Source: DATFVA01 sp963771705
Lineage (GTDB): Bacteria > Bacteroidota > Ignavibacteria > Ignavibacteriales > Ignavibacteriaceae
DNA: 64,000 nt
Assembly: GCA_963771705.1 (NCBI GenBank)
Contig: CAVYUP010000005.1
Location: forward strand, 248,001 to 312,000
Direction: 5' to 3'
Below are positions 17,499 to 26,395 of the stretch, piece by piece; position 1 is the first letter of the stretch; every line of letters starts with the position of its first letter. The notes under the pieces are model-generated. The model did not search any database and was not told the origin of the DNA. It saw nothing but the letters and a program-made list of their open reading frames with translations. The translations under genes were made by a program, and so were the position numbers.

Positions 17499-18854
17499 CT
17501 AAAGGTTTACTATATCATTATAGATTATGAATGCCATCAGCAGCAGCAGGATTACAAATCCTGTATTCTGGATCGCAACCTTTACCTTTATGGGGATCTC
17601 ACGCTTGGTGATTCCTTCAATAAGGATTATTATCAGGTGACCTCCGTCCAGTACCGGGAAGGGCATAATATTAATTATAGCAAGACTGAGGCTAAGCAGC
17701 GCGAGGAAAAACAGGAAATTAAGAAATCCTGTATCAGCTGATTTTGCTGCAAGCTGAGCGATCTTAACAGGTCCGCCGAATGCCTTTCCGAATGCTACCT
17801 GACCGCCAATAACTTTTCCGACCATACTAAAGGTCAGATCGGTCATACGTACAATATCCATCCAGCCATAATAAAATGAATCAAAAAATCCGTAAGTCTG
17901 GAATTCAACAGGAGCGTCGGGATTAGTAACGAGCCCTACTCCGATTAAACCCTTTTCATCGGGAGTAACAGAAAGCTGTACGGTATCCTGTCCTCTTTCC
18001 ACAATAAGAGGCATCGTAGTGTTTTTATGTCCCGAGATTATTTCAATTGTCTGCTGTACGCTGTAGATTTTCTGACCATTTAATCTCAGGAAAATATCAC
18101 CTTTTTTTATGCCTGCTTTCTCAGCGGGAGAATCCTTTGTTACTTCCCCTATCGCAGGCTGAAATCCTTCAGGTATAAGGAAATGAGCTTCGGTTTCATT
18201 TTCGGGAATAACCTTCCTTGGAATAGTTATTGTCTCTGTGCGATGATCTCTCTGCAGCTTAACATTTACATTCTGACCTATGGTATTTACAAAAATATCC
18301 TGTCTTACCTCATCCCAGTTCTCAACCGGTTTACCGTTGATGGCAAGAATTTTATCATTCGGCATAAATCCAAGTGAATCAACAGCACTCCCGGGTTCCA
18401 CATACCCGATTTTAGTGGTCGTTATAATTTGTTTTCCCTGAAAGAAATTCACACCCCAGAAGATCACTAACGCCAGAATGAGATTCATAATGACGCCTGC
18501 GGTAATAACTATTATTTTCTTCCATGTAGGTTTAGCACGGAATTCATAAGGCTGGGGTTCTTTATCGGCGAACTCGGTATCAAAACTTTCATCTACCATA
18601 CCCGCTATCTTAACATAGCCGCCAAGGGGAAGGAGGCAAAGGCGGTAATCGGTATTTCCCTGACCATCAAAATCTTTCGGCAGCTCTCCGAAAGAAAAAC
18701 CGGAAATCCGGTTCCAGCCGAAAAGTCTTTTACCGAATCCAATTGCAAAGACTTCGGCACGCATACCGGTTAGTTTTGCCGCGGCGAAATGACCGAATTC
18801 GTGCACAAACACGAGAATGCCGATCGTTATCGCAAAATATATAATGTACTCCAT
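17499..18854 (-). CDS. rseP: RseP-type site-2 zinc metalloprotease
   Basis: This is an intramembrane protease that cuts anti-sigma factors and remnant signal peptides. HEFGH (His18, Glu19, His22) lies in the first membrane helix and the third zinc ligand is in 'NIMPFPVLDGG' near the C-terminus. Two PDZ domains stand between helices (around residues 140-215 and 225-300, with VEPGSAVDSLGF and KDSPAEKAGIKKGD). The length of 451 residues equals the family norm. It lies 74 bases downstream of dxr on the same strand, a linkage common in bacteria. Confidence 0.96.
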   Translation of the reverse strand: MEYIIYFAITIGILVFVHEFGHFAAAKLTGMRAEVFAIGFGKRLFGWNRISGFSFGELPKDFDGQGNTDYRLCLLPLGGYVKIAGMVDESFDTEFADKEPQPYEFRAKPTWKKIIVITAGVIMNLILALVIFWGVNFFQGKQIITTTKIGYVEPGSAVDSLGFMPNDKILAINGKPVENWDEVRQDIFVNTIGQNVNVKLQRDHRTETITIPRKVIPENETEAHFLIPEGFQPAIGEVTKDSPAEKAGIKKGDIFLRLNGQKIYSVQQTIEIISGHKNTTMPLIVERGQDTVQLSVTPDEKGLIGVGLVTNPDAPVEFQTYGFFDSFYYGWMDIVRMTDLTFSMVGKVIGGQVAFGKAFGGPVKIAQLAAKSADTGFLNFLFFLALLSLSLAIINIMPFPVLDGGHLIIILIEGITKREIPIKVKVAIQNTGFVILLLLMAFIIYNDIVNL

Positions 18855-18928
18855 TAAGTGAGGTTCTCCTATTTTTCAAAAACCGTTATAAATTCGATGC
18901 ACTTAAGCAAAAATTGTTCCTCAGAACA

Positions 18929-20071
18929 TTAGATGAGGGCTGCCGTAAATTCTCTTGTTTGCCTGTCCTGTTCTATGATCGTTTCAAGTTCCGGATGCTT
19001 ATGATTATCAAAATGATCAAGTGCGTTGCAAATTAAAGCAGGAATATCGGAAAATTTTATCTCTTTTCTAAGGAATCTGTCCACTGCCACCTCATTTGCT
19101 GCATTAAGGATGCATGGGGCTGTCCCCCCGGATCCCAGTGTTCTGTATGCAAGGTCAAGGCATTCAAACCGGTTATAGTCAGGTTTCGAGAAAGTAAGAC
19201 TCGAAATATCCGGCAGGCTCGTCCTTGTAAAATCGTTCTTCAGTCTTTCCGGATAAGTTAAAGCATACTGGATGGGTAGTTTCATATCAGGGAGTCCCAT
19301 CTGCGCTTTTATTGATCCGTCAACAAATTGTACCATTGAATGAACTATCGACTGAGGGTGTATTACAACATCGATCTTTTCTTTCGGCAGATTGAAGAGC
19401 CAGTGAGCCTCAATAACCTCGAGTCCTTTATTCATCATCGTTGCAGAGTCGATTGTAATTTTATTTCCCATTTTCCAGTTTGGATGATTAAGAGCGTCTT
19501 CTACAGTTACGCTGCCGAACCGTTCTTTATCCATTTCCCTGAAGGGACCGCCGGAGGCAGTTAAAATAAGCTTTTCAACCTCTTCACGGTTCTCACCGGT
19601 TAAGCACTGGAAAATAGCACTGTGTTCCGAATCGACAGGTATAATTTCGGCATTATGTTTCTCTGAAAGATCCCTGACCAGTTCACCGGCAACCACAAGC
19701 GTTTCCTTATTGGCAAGAGCAATCCTTTTTCCGCGCTTGATGGCTTCAATGGTTGGAATTAATCCAGCGAACCCCACCATCGCCCCGACAAGGATATCGT
19801 AGTCGAGTTCTGAAGCCGCGTAAACGAGTCCTTCATCGCCGGAAAGCACCTTCGTCCCGCCGCTGATCCGTCCCTTAAGCTCTGCGGCAAGCGCTTTGTT
19901 TTTAACAACTACAAAAGAGGGATTAAATTCCTTTATTTGCGGTTCAAGCAGGTCGATTTTCGTGTTGACAGTGAGTGCGGTTACTCTGAATTTGTCAGGA
20001 AAATTTCTGATTACGTTCAGAACATTTATTCCTATTGAACCGGTGGATCCCAGAATTAATAATTTTTTCAT
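18929..20071 (-). CDS. dxr: 1-deoxy-D-xylulose 5-phosphate reductoisomerase
   Basis: Dxr makes 2-C-methyl-D-erythritol 4-phosphate from DXP with NADPH, the first committed MEP-pathway step. The NADPH-binding motif GSTGSIG lies at residues 8-14, the central 'ANKETLVVAG' and metal-binding 'PVDSEHSAIFQ' follow, then the active-site loop 'ASGGPFRE' and 'NHPNWKMGNKITIDSATMMNKGLE'. The length of 380 residues is normal. It heads the dxr-rseP unit. Another MEP gene, ispG, lies at 38068. Confidence 0.97.
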   Translation of the reverse strand: MKKLLILGSTGSIGINVLNVIRNFPDKFRVTALTVNTKIDLLEPQIKEFNPSFVVVKNKALAAELKGRISGGTKVLSGDEGLVYAASELDYDILVGAMVGFAGLIPTIEAIKRGKRIALANKETLVVAGELVRDLSEKHNAEIIPVDSEHSAIFQCLTGENREEVEKLILTASGGPFREMDKERFGSVTVEDALNHPNWKMGNKITIDSATMMNKGLEVIEAHWLFNLPKEKIDVVIHPQSIVHSMVQFVDGSIKAQMGLPDMKLPIQYALTYPERLKNDFTRTSLPDISSLTFSKPDYNRFECLDLAYRTLGSGGTAPCILNAANEVAVDRFLRKEIKFSDIPALICNALDHFDNHKHPELETIIEQDRQTREFTAALI

Positions 20072-20240
20072 TCTAATCTATTTAAAAACAGACATTTAAA
20101 GTAACTAAGTAAGCCTTTTATAGCAATGTATTTCGCCGGTTTTCCACATGCAGGCTTTTTTATGAATGATACCTTATGACGGCACTTTTTTTAATTTGAA
20201 ATTACTATTTAAGAAATTAAAGTTTAGAATTTACTGATTA

Positions 20241-20258
20241 TGTGATGATTTTATCACA
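20241..20258. promoter_or_regulatory. CRP/FNR-type dyad upstream of the cytochrome-barrel gene
   Basis: TGTGATGATTTTATCACA is a dyad with perfect 6-bp arms (TGTGAT/ATCACA) around 6 bases. The half-site matches CRP (TGTGA) and contains the FNR half (TGAT), but the arm spacing is 2 bases wider than classic CRP sites. It lies 61 bases before the start codon at 20319. Confidence 0.45.
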
Positions 20259-20318
20259 AACGCTTTTTAGATTAAAACACCAAAGATCGGCTAATAATTC
20301 AATTCCATAAGGAGATTT

Positions 20319-21449
20319 ATGAGAATTTTCAAAATACTATTGATTATAATTGTTTCTGCACTTTTCATTCCTGAAGCTTATTCTCTGCCCAGGTACGCAC
20401 TTCAGATGGGAGGAACCTGCGCCGACTGCCATGTTAATCCTACCGGGGGACTAATGAGGAACTCGGGCGGCTGGAATTTCGGGAAGAACGTGCTTCCTAT
20501 CGAAAGACCAAGTAAAGAATTTCCTATGAGCAATAAATTAAATGAAAATATTCAGTTCGGACTGGATTTCAGGGGAAACGGGCTGCTTTATATGACCGAT
20601 ACAACTAAAAGAATTGATTTCCAGAAAATGACCGGCTCAGTTTACACCAACGTAGATCTATCCGAAAAGATCAGCGCCTTTGCGCGTTATGATTTCGTCT
20701 GGCAGATATGGGAGGCTTATGCGATTGCGCATATACTTCCCAATGACGGTTACATTAAGGGAGGGAGTTTTTCTCCCAATTATGGAATAAGGACAGACGA
20801 TCATACAGCCTATACAAGGGGAGGAGACCTTGGAATAATAACTCCCGGTGCTTCAAAAAGAGGATTGATCTTCGATCCCAGGTATGTTGAGAGCGGTATT
20901 GAAGTAGGACAGTATATATCCGATTTTGTTTTTGTAACAGCAAGCGTGGGGAACTCACGCTCACCGAATGTTTTTGTTACCGATCCGACGTACATGGCCA
21001 ACGTTATGTTCTACCCGACTGTTTCCGACGTGGCAGCACTGATGTTCGGCGGTTCAGTTGCAATCTTCAGACAGCAGGTCTTCCAGACCTCCGGGGTTAA
21101 ATTTCCGCAGGTGCAGATGTACGGCGGATATGCGGGCATCGGAATAGGCGACTTTACGTTGATGGGAGAGTATGATATCGCGAATAATTATGTCAAACAG
21201 GACTCAGCCTCGACTGCTTTAATGATTGAGGCATCATACAGACTTATAAAAGGAGTTGAAGCCGTTGTAAGGTATGACCGCTTTGATCCCCTTAACTCAA
21301 GAGAGAATGATGATATAAGCAGACTGATAGTCGGTTTTGAGGTGCATCCATACAGCTTTGTGGAAATTCGACCCCAGTACCGTTTTCAGATGGAGCATCC
21401 GTCTATTATGAACGATACATTCCTTGTGCAGTTCCATCTGTGGTATTAA
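20319..21449 (+). CDS. Single-haem cytochrome fused to an outer-membrane beta-barrel (Cyc2-like)
   Basis: The 376-residue protein has a signal peptide (residues 1-22), then immediately 'YALQMGGTCADCHVNPTGG' with a c-type haem motif at Cys34-Cys37-His38, and from about residue 65 only amphipathic beta-strands, ending 'FLVQFHLWY' like an outer-membrane barrel. A haem motif right after the signal peptide followed by a barrel, with the pattern [FY]A.Q.G..C..CH, is the layout of Cyc2-type cytochrome-porins that move electrons across the outer membrane in iron oxidisers. The barrel looks near 16 strands by eye but was not modelled. The start has an AAGGAG ribosome site. An MbfA-like iron protein follows 120 bases later. 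Another haem-barrel family is possible. Confidence 0.65.
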   Translation: MRIFKILLIIIVSALFIPEAYSLPRYALQMGGTCADCHVNPTGGLMRNSGGWNFGKNVLPIERPSKEFPMSNKLNENIQFGLDFRGNGLLYMTDTTKRIDFQKMTGSVYTNVDLSEKISAFARYDFVWQIWEAYAIAHILPNDGYIKGGSFSPNYGIRTDDHTAYTRGGDLGIITPGASKRGLIFDPRYVESGIEVGQYISDFVFVTASVGNSRSPNVFVTDPTYMANVMFYPTVSDVAALMFGGSVAIFRQQVFQTSGVKFPQVQMYGGYAGIGIGDFTLMGEYDIANNYVKQDSASTALMIEASYRLIKGVEAVVRYDRFDPLNSRENDDISRLIVGFEVHPYSFVEIRPQYRFQMEHPSIMNDTFLVQFHLWY

Positions 21450-21469
21450 GATGTAATAATTTTTCGAAT

Positions 21470-21526
21470 AGCGGATTGGCGAACTTAGTTCGTCAATCCG
21501 CTTAATCCGCTCAATTCGCCAATCCG
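21470..21526. repeat. Palindromic intergenic repeat, possible terminator or REP-like element
   Basis: AGCGGATTGGCGAAC (21470-21484) pairs with 21488-21502 (one G-T pair) across a TTA loop. A further copy of the right arm, TTCGCCAATCCG, follows at 21515-21526, so two alternative stems can form. No T-run follows directly. Its nested structure is unlike the simple terminators elsewhere in the window. Confidence 0.55.
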
Positions 21527-21569
21527 TACAATTCTTCTTATTTTTGTGGTTCAAAAACCCAGGAATAGA

Positions 21570-22679
21570 ATGGCAGAAAATAAATCAGTATTGATCTGGA
21601 AGGATCATTTACAGGAAGAAATTGATGCGTCTTATCTGTATAAGGTGCTTGCGGGGATGGAGCCGGATGCTAAGCAGAAGGATATTTATTCGAGACTTTC
21701 TGATATTGAACAGAAGCATATAAAGGTCTGGCGTGATCTATTATTAAGACATAACGCCAAACTAAAAGAGGAAAGACCCTCCTTCAAGGCAAAGTCATTG
21801 GTTTGGCTGTCAGAAAGATTCGGACCATGGATTCTGGCAAAAGCTCTTATGAATGAGGAAGCAGAAGAAGTAAAGTCGTACCTTAGCCTGCATAAAACAA
21901 GTTCTGATAAAGAAACAAAAGATATAGCTCTTCAGCTGGCGAAAGATTCCGCCGAGCACGCCAATAAGCTGATGGGTATCAAGGGAACCACAGAAGAGCC
22001 ATGGCATCGTTCTGAATCGGGAGGATTACTGAGAAATGTTGTGTACGGTTTTAATGACGGACTGACTGCCAACTTCGGTCTTATTGCAGGAGTGATCGGC
22101 GCTGCAGTTGCCCCGCATATAATTTTAATTTCAGGTATATCAGGAATGATAGCCGACGCGCTTTCGATGGGCTCATCAGGATATCTTGCTGCAATCAGCG
22201 AGAAAGAAGTATATGATCATGAGAGAAAAATGGAGAAAGAAGAAATTCTCATGATGCCGGAACTTGAAACTGAAGAACTTGCCCTGATTTATGAATCGAA
22301 AGGTATGAGTAAAGAGGATGCAGCGAACCTTGCAACTGAAGTGATGAAAGATCCCGCGCAGGCTCTTGAAGAGAAAGTAAGGATTGAGCTGGGGATCGGT
22401 GAGGCAAATATGAGTCCTTTCCGCGAAGGCTGGATAACAGGCTTAGCAACTATGATCGGTGCTCTCATCCCTGTTTTCCCATTCTTCTTTTTAACGGGAA
22501 GTGCTGCTATTTGGACAGCCTTTACAATCGCAATGCTGGCACACTTCGGTGTGGGTGCAGCAAGAAGTTTTTTTACCGGCAGAGGAATTTTCCGAAGCGG
22601 GTTCGATATGTTCGTTGTCGGTTTTGGAATAGCAGCAGCGGGCTACTTCATAGGTGAATTCATTTCAAAGTTCTTTTAG
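21570..22679 (+). CDS. MbfA-like membrane ferritin: ferritin-like domain fused to VIT1/CCC1 transporter
   Basis: I chose the ATG at 21570 (AGGA at 21561-21564) over a GTG at 21546. Residues 1-140 are a four-helix ferritin-like/erythrin bundle with Glu and E-x-x-H type ligands (EEIDASY, DIEQKHIKVW, NEEAEEV, DSAEHANKL). From about residue 150 there is a VIT1/CCC1 domain: 'VVYGFNDGLTANFGLIAGV', 'MIADALSMGSSGYLA', and a cytoplasmic Glu-rich helix pair (HERKMEKEEI, ELETEELALIYESKGMS) that binds metal, then three more membrane helices. In alphaproteobacteria MbfA exports Fe2+ and protects from peroxide. Its neighbour, the cytochrome-barrel protein, supports an iron role. Confidence 0.88.
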   Translation: MAENKSVLIWKDHLQEEIDASYLYKVLAGMEPDAKQKDIYSRLSDIEQKHIKVWRDLLLRHNAKLKEERPSFKAKSLVWLSERFGPWILAKALMNEEAEEVKSYLSLHKTSSDKETKDIALQLAKDSAEHANKLMGIKGTTEEPWHRSESGGLLRNVVYGFNDGLTANFGLIAGVIGAAVAPHIILISGISGMIADALSMGSSGYLAAISEKEVYDHERKMEKEEILMMPELETEELALIYESKGMSKEDAANLATEVMKDPAQALEEKVRIELGIGEANMSPFREGWITGLATMIGALIPVFPFFFLTGSAAIWTAFTIAMLAHFGVGAARSFFTGRGIFRSGFDMFVVGFGIAAAGYFIGEFISKFF

Positions 22680-22681
22680 TT

Positions 22682-25228
22682 CTATGCTGAGTTTCTGCTT
22701 GCATTAATATTCCCATATAAAGATCTCTGAACGATCTTTTCATAAACTTCGGCATCAGCAGTGTTCTGTTCTCTTTTCTGTAATGCATACTGCTGAATAA
22801 CAAGAAGGGGGAGAACCAGTCGTTCTCTTATCTGAACTGAATCTCTTGTTACCGGATCCTCCTCCATCAGAGTCTTATTACCTGAAATCAGCAGCGTCAT
22901 TTCTTTTGAGAGCTTATACTCATCGTAAAGTATATTCCAGAATTCTTTATACTCTTTATCCTTTGCAATGTAAGATGTTAATTCAAAATTACATTTAAGG
23001 AGCGACATCATACTGTTAAGGATTAAAGCCTGAAAATATGCAGCTTCCTTAAATAATTTTTTAAGCTCATTCAGCTTTCCCTCATCAACCATAGCTTTTA
23101 TTGCTGTTCCAAGTCCGAAGTAACCCGGAACATTCTGCTTAAGCTGACTCCATGACCCCACGAATGGAATAGCCCTTAAATTCTTCAGATCCAATTCCTT
23201 CCCTGAGCCTCTTTTCGCCGGCCTGCTGCCTATATTCGTTTTGCCGTAATACTTCAGCGTGCTTTTATTTTCAAGATAAGGGACGAACATTTTATGATTC
23301 TTCAGCTCAGTATATTTCTCATAACTGATCCGGGCGAGCGATTCGATGAGTTCCCTTGATTTTTCGGTAATTATATTTTCATCCGCAAACAACCGGTTGG
23401 ATAATCCCGCGGTAAGGAGCTGTTCGCAGTTATGAATAAAATGTTCTTTTGTTCCGTATTTGCTTGTAATCGTCTGTCCCTGAATAGTTAACTGAATAGC
23501 ATGGTTTGCAATGTTGGGACCCTGCGCGGCATAGAAGCGGTGTGTTTTGCCGCCGCCTCTTGCGGGTGGACCGCCTCTGCCGTCAAAGAATACAGCTTCA
23601 ATATTATACTCTTCGCAGACAGCCGTAAGGCTTTCCTTTGTTTTAAATATCGACCAGTTTGCCTGAAGGTATCCGCCGTCCTTTGTTCCGTCAGAGAATC
23701 CAAGCATTATTGTCTGACGGTTCCCCCTGTTTTTAACATGCTGCCGGTATTCGGGGATATCAAAAAGCTCCCTCATTATCTGTCCGGCGTTCTTCATTCC
23801 CTCCATCGATTCGAGTAGGGGTATTATATCAAATGGTATTGTGCCTTTGGGCCATCCGCACCATTTCAGTAGGGCATAGACAAACAAGACAGAATAAATA
23901 TCCTCCGAGTTGCTGATTATATACCTGCTGCAGCCATCCTCTCCGTTCTTTTCCTGTATATGCTTAATCTGCTTTATTGTTTTGATTGTATCGTTTACAA
24001 GTTTGTCTTTGAATTGATCAGCATTAAAATGCAACTTTTTACTTACCAGGATTGCGGTAAGATCCTGTCGTGAGATTTTATCTGTACTCTTTCCAATGCT
24101 CTTTTCCTTCTTAAGAATTTCGTCGACGGTCTTTTTATGAACACTATGATTCTGCCTGATATCGAGAGAGGCAAAATGAGTTTTGAATATCTTCACTTTG
24201 CCGATAAGGCTGTCGAGTTCATCGATATAAAGACTATTATATTTACTGATAAGCGAATCTCTGACAGAAAGGAGAGGTTCAATAATCTCTTCATATCTGA
24301 TTACCGCTTCAGGGTCGAACCTCGAAACGGACAGCTTCTCTGTAAGACCGGCAACAGTCTCCTGAACTTGTCTGAATGTCAGCTTTTTTGAAAGATCCTT
24401 AACATCACGGTAGTAGCATTTCATAAGAGTCATCCGGAGTTCATCCGCAGCCGCAGTTGTAGTATCGGAAGTTACAAAAGGATTGCCGTCGCGGTCGCCC
24501 CCGGGCCAGAAACCCAGCTGGATAATATTTGTATTATCAAAGTCTTTGCCGGGAAGATTTCTTCTTATCTTAGTAAACAGAGTCCCAACCGCATCATAAT
24601 AAACGCTTCTGAGGAAGTAGATTATATTTTTTGCCTCATCAAAGGGAGTCGGTTTTTTTGCGTTCACCAAGGAAGTCAGTCCCAGCTGCTGCAAAGTAAG
24701 ATCCATTCCCTGGATATCATTTTCAGCTACCAGGGTTCGCAGTTTGGTGATAATATCGAGTACGGGATACGAATAAAACTGTGTCGGGTGAGCGGTAAAA
24801 ACTATCCTCACGCTGAAATTAGAGAGAGTATCATAGATCTTCTCCCTGGAATGAGTTGTGTCGGAAAGATTTATATAATCTTTAAGCGACAGGTTGTCCT
24901 CCAGCCTCAGTATTTCGGGGAAGGCGGCATCTTCGATACTATCGTATAAAACTATCTGCCTCTCAATATACTGGATAACCCTGAACATGAAGTCGAACTT
25001 TTCGTCTTCAGAGTGCAGGTCTGCATGAGTACTGAAGAAAGATTCCATTATGGTGATGGGATCTTTGCGTGCATCCAGATCCCTTTTAAAGACGCTCTGC
25101 ATCAGGGGAATAAGCATCCCCAGATTGCTTATTTTCCGGAACGGAAGGTTCAGGAACAGGCTGTTGTAAACGTTAAACTTGTTCCTTACAGAACGCTCGA
25201 ATTCTTTTTCTTTTACGGTGCTGCTCAT
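22682..25228 (-). CDS. ppc: Phosphoenolpyruvate carboxylase
   Basis: The enzyme makes oxaloacetate from PEP and bicarbonate to refill the TCA cycle. Key motifs are present: VFTAHPTQ (catalytic His147), 'FWPGGDRDGNPFVT', 'MLGFSDGTKDGGYLQANW' (catalytic Lys region) and 'FFDGRGGPPARGGG' (glycine loop), with 'RAIPFVGSWSQ' near the C-terminus. The 848 residues compare with about 880 in E. coli. The end differs slightly from the usual MRNTG (it reads NINASRNSA). It stands alone, converging with the MbfA-like gene 2 bases away. Confidence 0.96.
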   Translation of the reverse strand: MSSTVKEKEFERSVRNKFNVYNSLFLNLPFRKISNLGMLIPLMQSVFKRDLDARKDPITIMESFFSTHADLHSEDEKFDFMFRVIQYIERQIVLYDSIEDAAFPEILRLEDNLSLKDYINLSDTTHSREKIYDTLSNFSVRIVFTAHPTQFYSYPVLDIITKLRTLVAENDIQGMDLTLQQLGLTSLVNAKKPTPFDEAKNIIYFLRSVYYDAVGTLFTKIRRNLPGKDFDNTNIIQLGFWPGGDRDGNPFVTSDTTTAAADELRMTLMKCYYRDVKDLSKKLTFRQVQETVAGLTEKLSVSRFDPEAVIRYEEIIEPLLSVRDSLISKYNSLYIDELDSLIGKVKIFKTHFASLDIRQNHSVHKKTVDEILKKEKSIGKSTDKISRQDLTAILVSKKLHFNADQFKDKLVNDTIKTIKQIKHIQEKNGEDGCSRYIISNSEDIYSVLFVYALLKWCGWPKGTIPFDIIPLLESMEGMKNAGQIMRELFDIPEYRQHVKNRGNRQTIMLGFSDGTKDGGYLQANWSIFKTKESLTAVCEEYNIEAVFFDGRGGPPARGGGKTHRFYAAQGPNIANHAIQLTIQGQTITSKYGTKEHFIHNCEQLLTAGLSNRLFADENIITEKSRELIESLARISYEKYTELKNHKMFVPYLENKSTLKYYGKTNIGSRPAKRGSGKELDLKNLRAIPFVGSWSQLKQNVPGYFGLGTAIKAMVDEGKLNELKKLFKEAAYFQALILNSMMSLLKCNFELTSYIAKDKEYKEFWNILYDEYKLSKEMTLLISGNKTLMEEDPVTRDSVQIRERLVLPLLVIQQYALQKREQNTADAEVYEKIVQRSLYGNINASRNSA

Positions 25229-25423
25229 TTCTTCGGCTCAATAGTTTCATTAAAACTAAATAAAAGTAACTAACTACTCAAATAAGAAGAATATACCACT
25301 GCGGCTGGGGCGGGTGGGATGTGCTGCCTCAAGGAAATATATCAGAGGGATGTAACTGAGTTGAGCGAATTCGCACTACAAATGTTTGCATCCTGGAACC
25401 ATCATAGAGGGAAGTGAATGCGG

Positions 25424-25654
25424 TTAAGAAAAATGTGAAGTATACCTGTCCAGCAAATTCCTGATTACTTTCTGATACTGACTGCCATGCTGTTGGGCTA
25501 TTTTTTTAAAGAATTCCACACTTGACCGGCTTAAGTTCAATGTTACTTTTACCGTGTCTTCCTTAAAAACCAGTTCTTCCGGTTTCGGTAAGAAATCCTT
25601 AACAATCTCACCTTCTTCGATTTTTTCGTCACTATATTTTATTTTCTTTTTCAA
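25424..25654 (-). CDS. CopG-like (ribbon-helix-helix) antitoxin-type protein
   Basis: The 76-residue protein has an acidic N-terminal half and a C-terminal ribbon-helix-helix: 'VKVTLNLSRSSVEFFKK' (strand and helix A) and 'QYQKVIRNLLDRYT' (helix B), as in CopG/BrnA-type antitoxins. The start is TTG at 25654, directly after an in-frame TAG and with no ribosome site, so the original ATG may have been lost. It sits downstream of the broken methylase and endonuclease genes on the same strand. No BrnT-like toxin is visible. Confidence 0.65.
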   Translation of the reverse strand: MKKKIKYSDEKIEEGEIVKDFLPKPEELVFKEDTVKVTLNLSRSSVEFFKKIAQQHGSQYQKVIRNLLDRYTSHFS

Positions 25655-25658
25655 CTAA

Positions 25659-25946
25659 TTATATATTAATATTAAATCCCCATTTTTTCCTAGTCTCTAA
25701 ACCTTCTGCCGATAATGCATTTGGTACCCATAAATAAAGATGACTTTGCTCATCAGCTACCGAATTCACCGGAATATCGAGAATCTCTTGTAGAGATAGT
25801 GTAGGATATCTGCTTAAACGTTTATGCTCAGGTGCGACCTTTCCGGTACTATTTGTAAATCTCCAAGGAGGGTCAGCTAAGATAGTCTTGTATTTTCCTT
25901 TTACTTCATTTACAAAATCTTGAGCTGCTGTATTTTTTAATTTCAT
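25659..25946 (-). pseudogene. Truncated MT-A70-family adenine-specific DNA methyltransferase
   Basis: MT-A70 methylases transfer a methyl group to adenine N6. The first 90 residues match well: 'KYKTILADPPWRF' with the catalytic DPPW, 'GKVAPEHKRLSRYPTLSL' and 'SHLYLWVPNALSAEGLE', ending abruptly after 'KKWGF'. The remaining half of the fold, including the SAM-binding tail, is missing, and the antitoxin-like gene begins 4 bases later. Its ATG follows the endonuclease relic's TAA with no gap, as in a real operon. Expected activity: none. Confidence 0.85.
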
Positions 25947-26324
25947 TTATTCTTCCTTTACATATAAAGATTTACTAATTCCAAAAACCAAAATGGGACA
26001 ACCACCACCACTTCCACCCTGTAACCGAGGTAATAATTTACTCATATGAGTTGTCGATGCACCGTATGATGATCCTCTATCTAATTCATTAAATATATCT
26101 TGTAGTTCGTCACAGCGTGTGATTATAATGCCAACACTTATTGCCCTTAATTCAAATATATCTAAAATTATTTTAAAATATACATATATATATATGTATA
26201 GTAAACCATATAATCCATAGATAAACCCGAAGCGAAATTTTATATTATACAAGGAACAAATAAGATTATTAAGCCTCTTGTTTACGAGACTTGTAGAAAA
26301 GAATTCTATAGGAAACTTATCCAT
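25947..26324 (-). pseudogene. 3' half of a BglII/BstYI-family type II restriction endonuclease
   Basis: The last 70 residues are clear: 'ELRAISVGIIITRCDELQDI', 'RGSSYGASTTHMSKLLPR' and 'GGCPILVFGISKSLY', the C-terminal half of BglII-family endonucleases that sit beside MT-A70 methylases. The first 55 residues are not similar and are full of Ile/Tyr/Leu encoded by AT repeats. The catalytic core (the E-V-E-W-x-x-K part of PD-(D/E)xK) that should precede this part is missing. A 22-bp perfect AT-rich palindrome (26179-26200) lies at the junction. This is a relic; no cutting activity is expected. Confidence 0.8.
26179..26200. repeat. 22-bp perfect palindrome of TA dinucleotides
   Basis: A run of alternating TA interrupted symmetrically by one C (26183) and one G (26196) gives a perfect 22-bp palindrome. 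It lies where the homologous part of the endonuclease relic begins and is probably a slippage product at a deletion junction. Confidence 0.6.
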
Positions 26325-26395
26325 TATACGATAGTATTATATAAGCTTGGTTTATTCCCTTGAACGTACGGCTTAATTTGGCAATATTTAATTTT

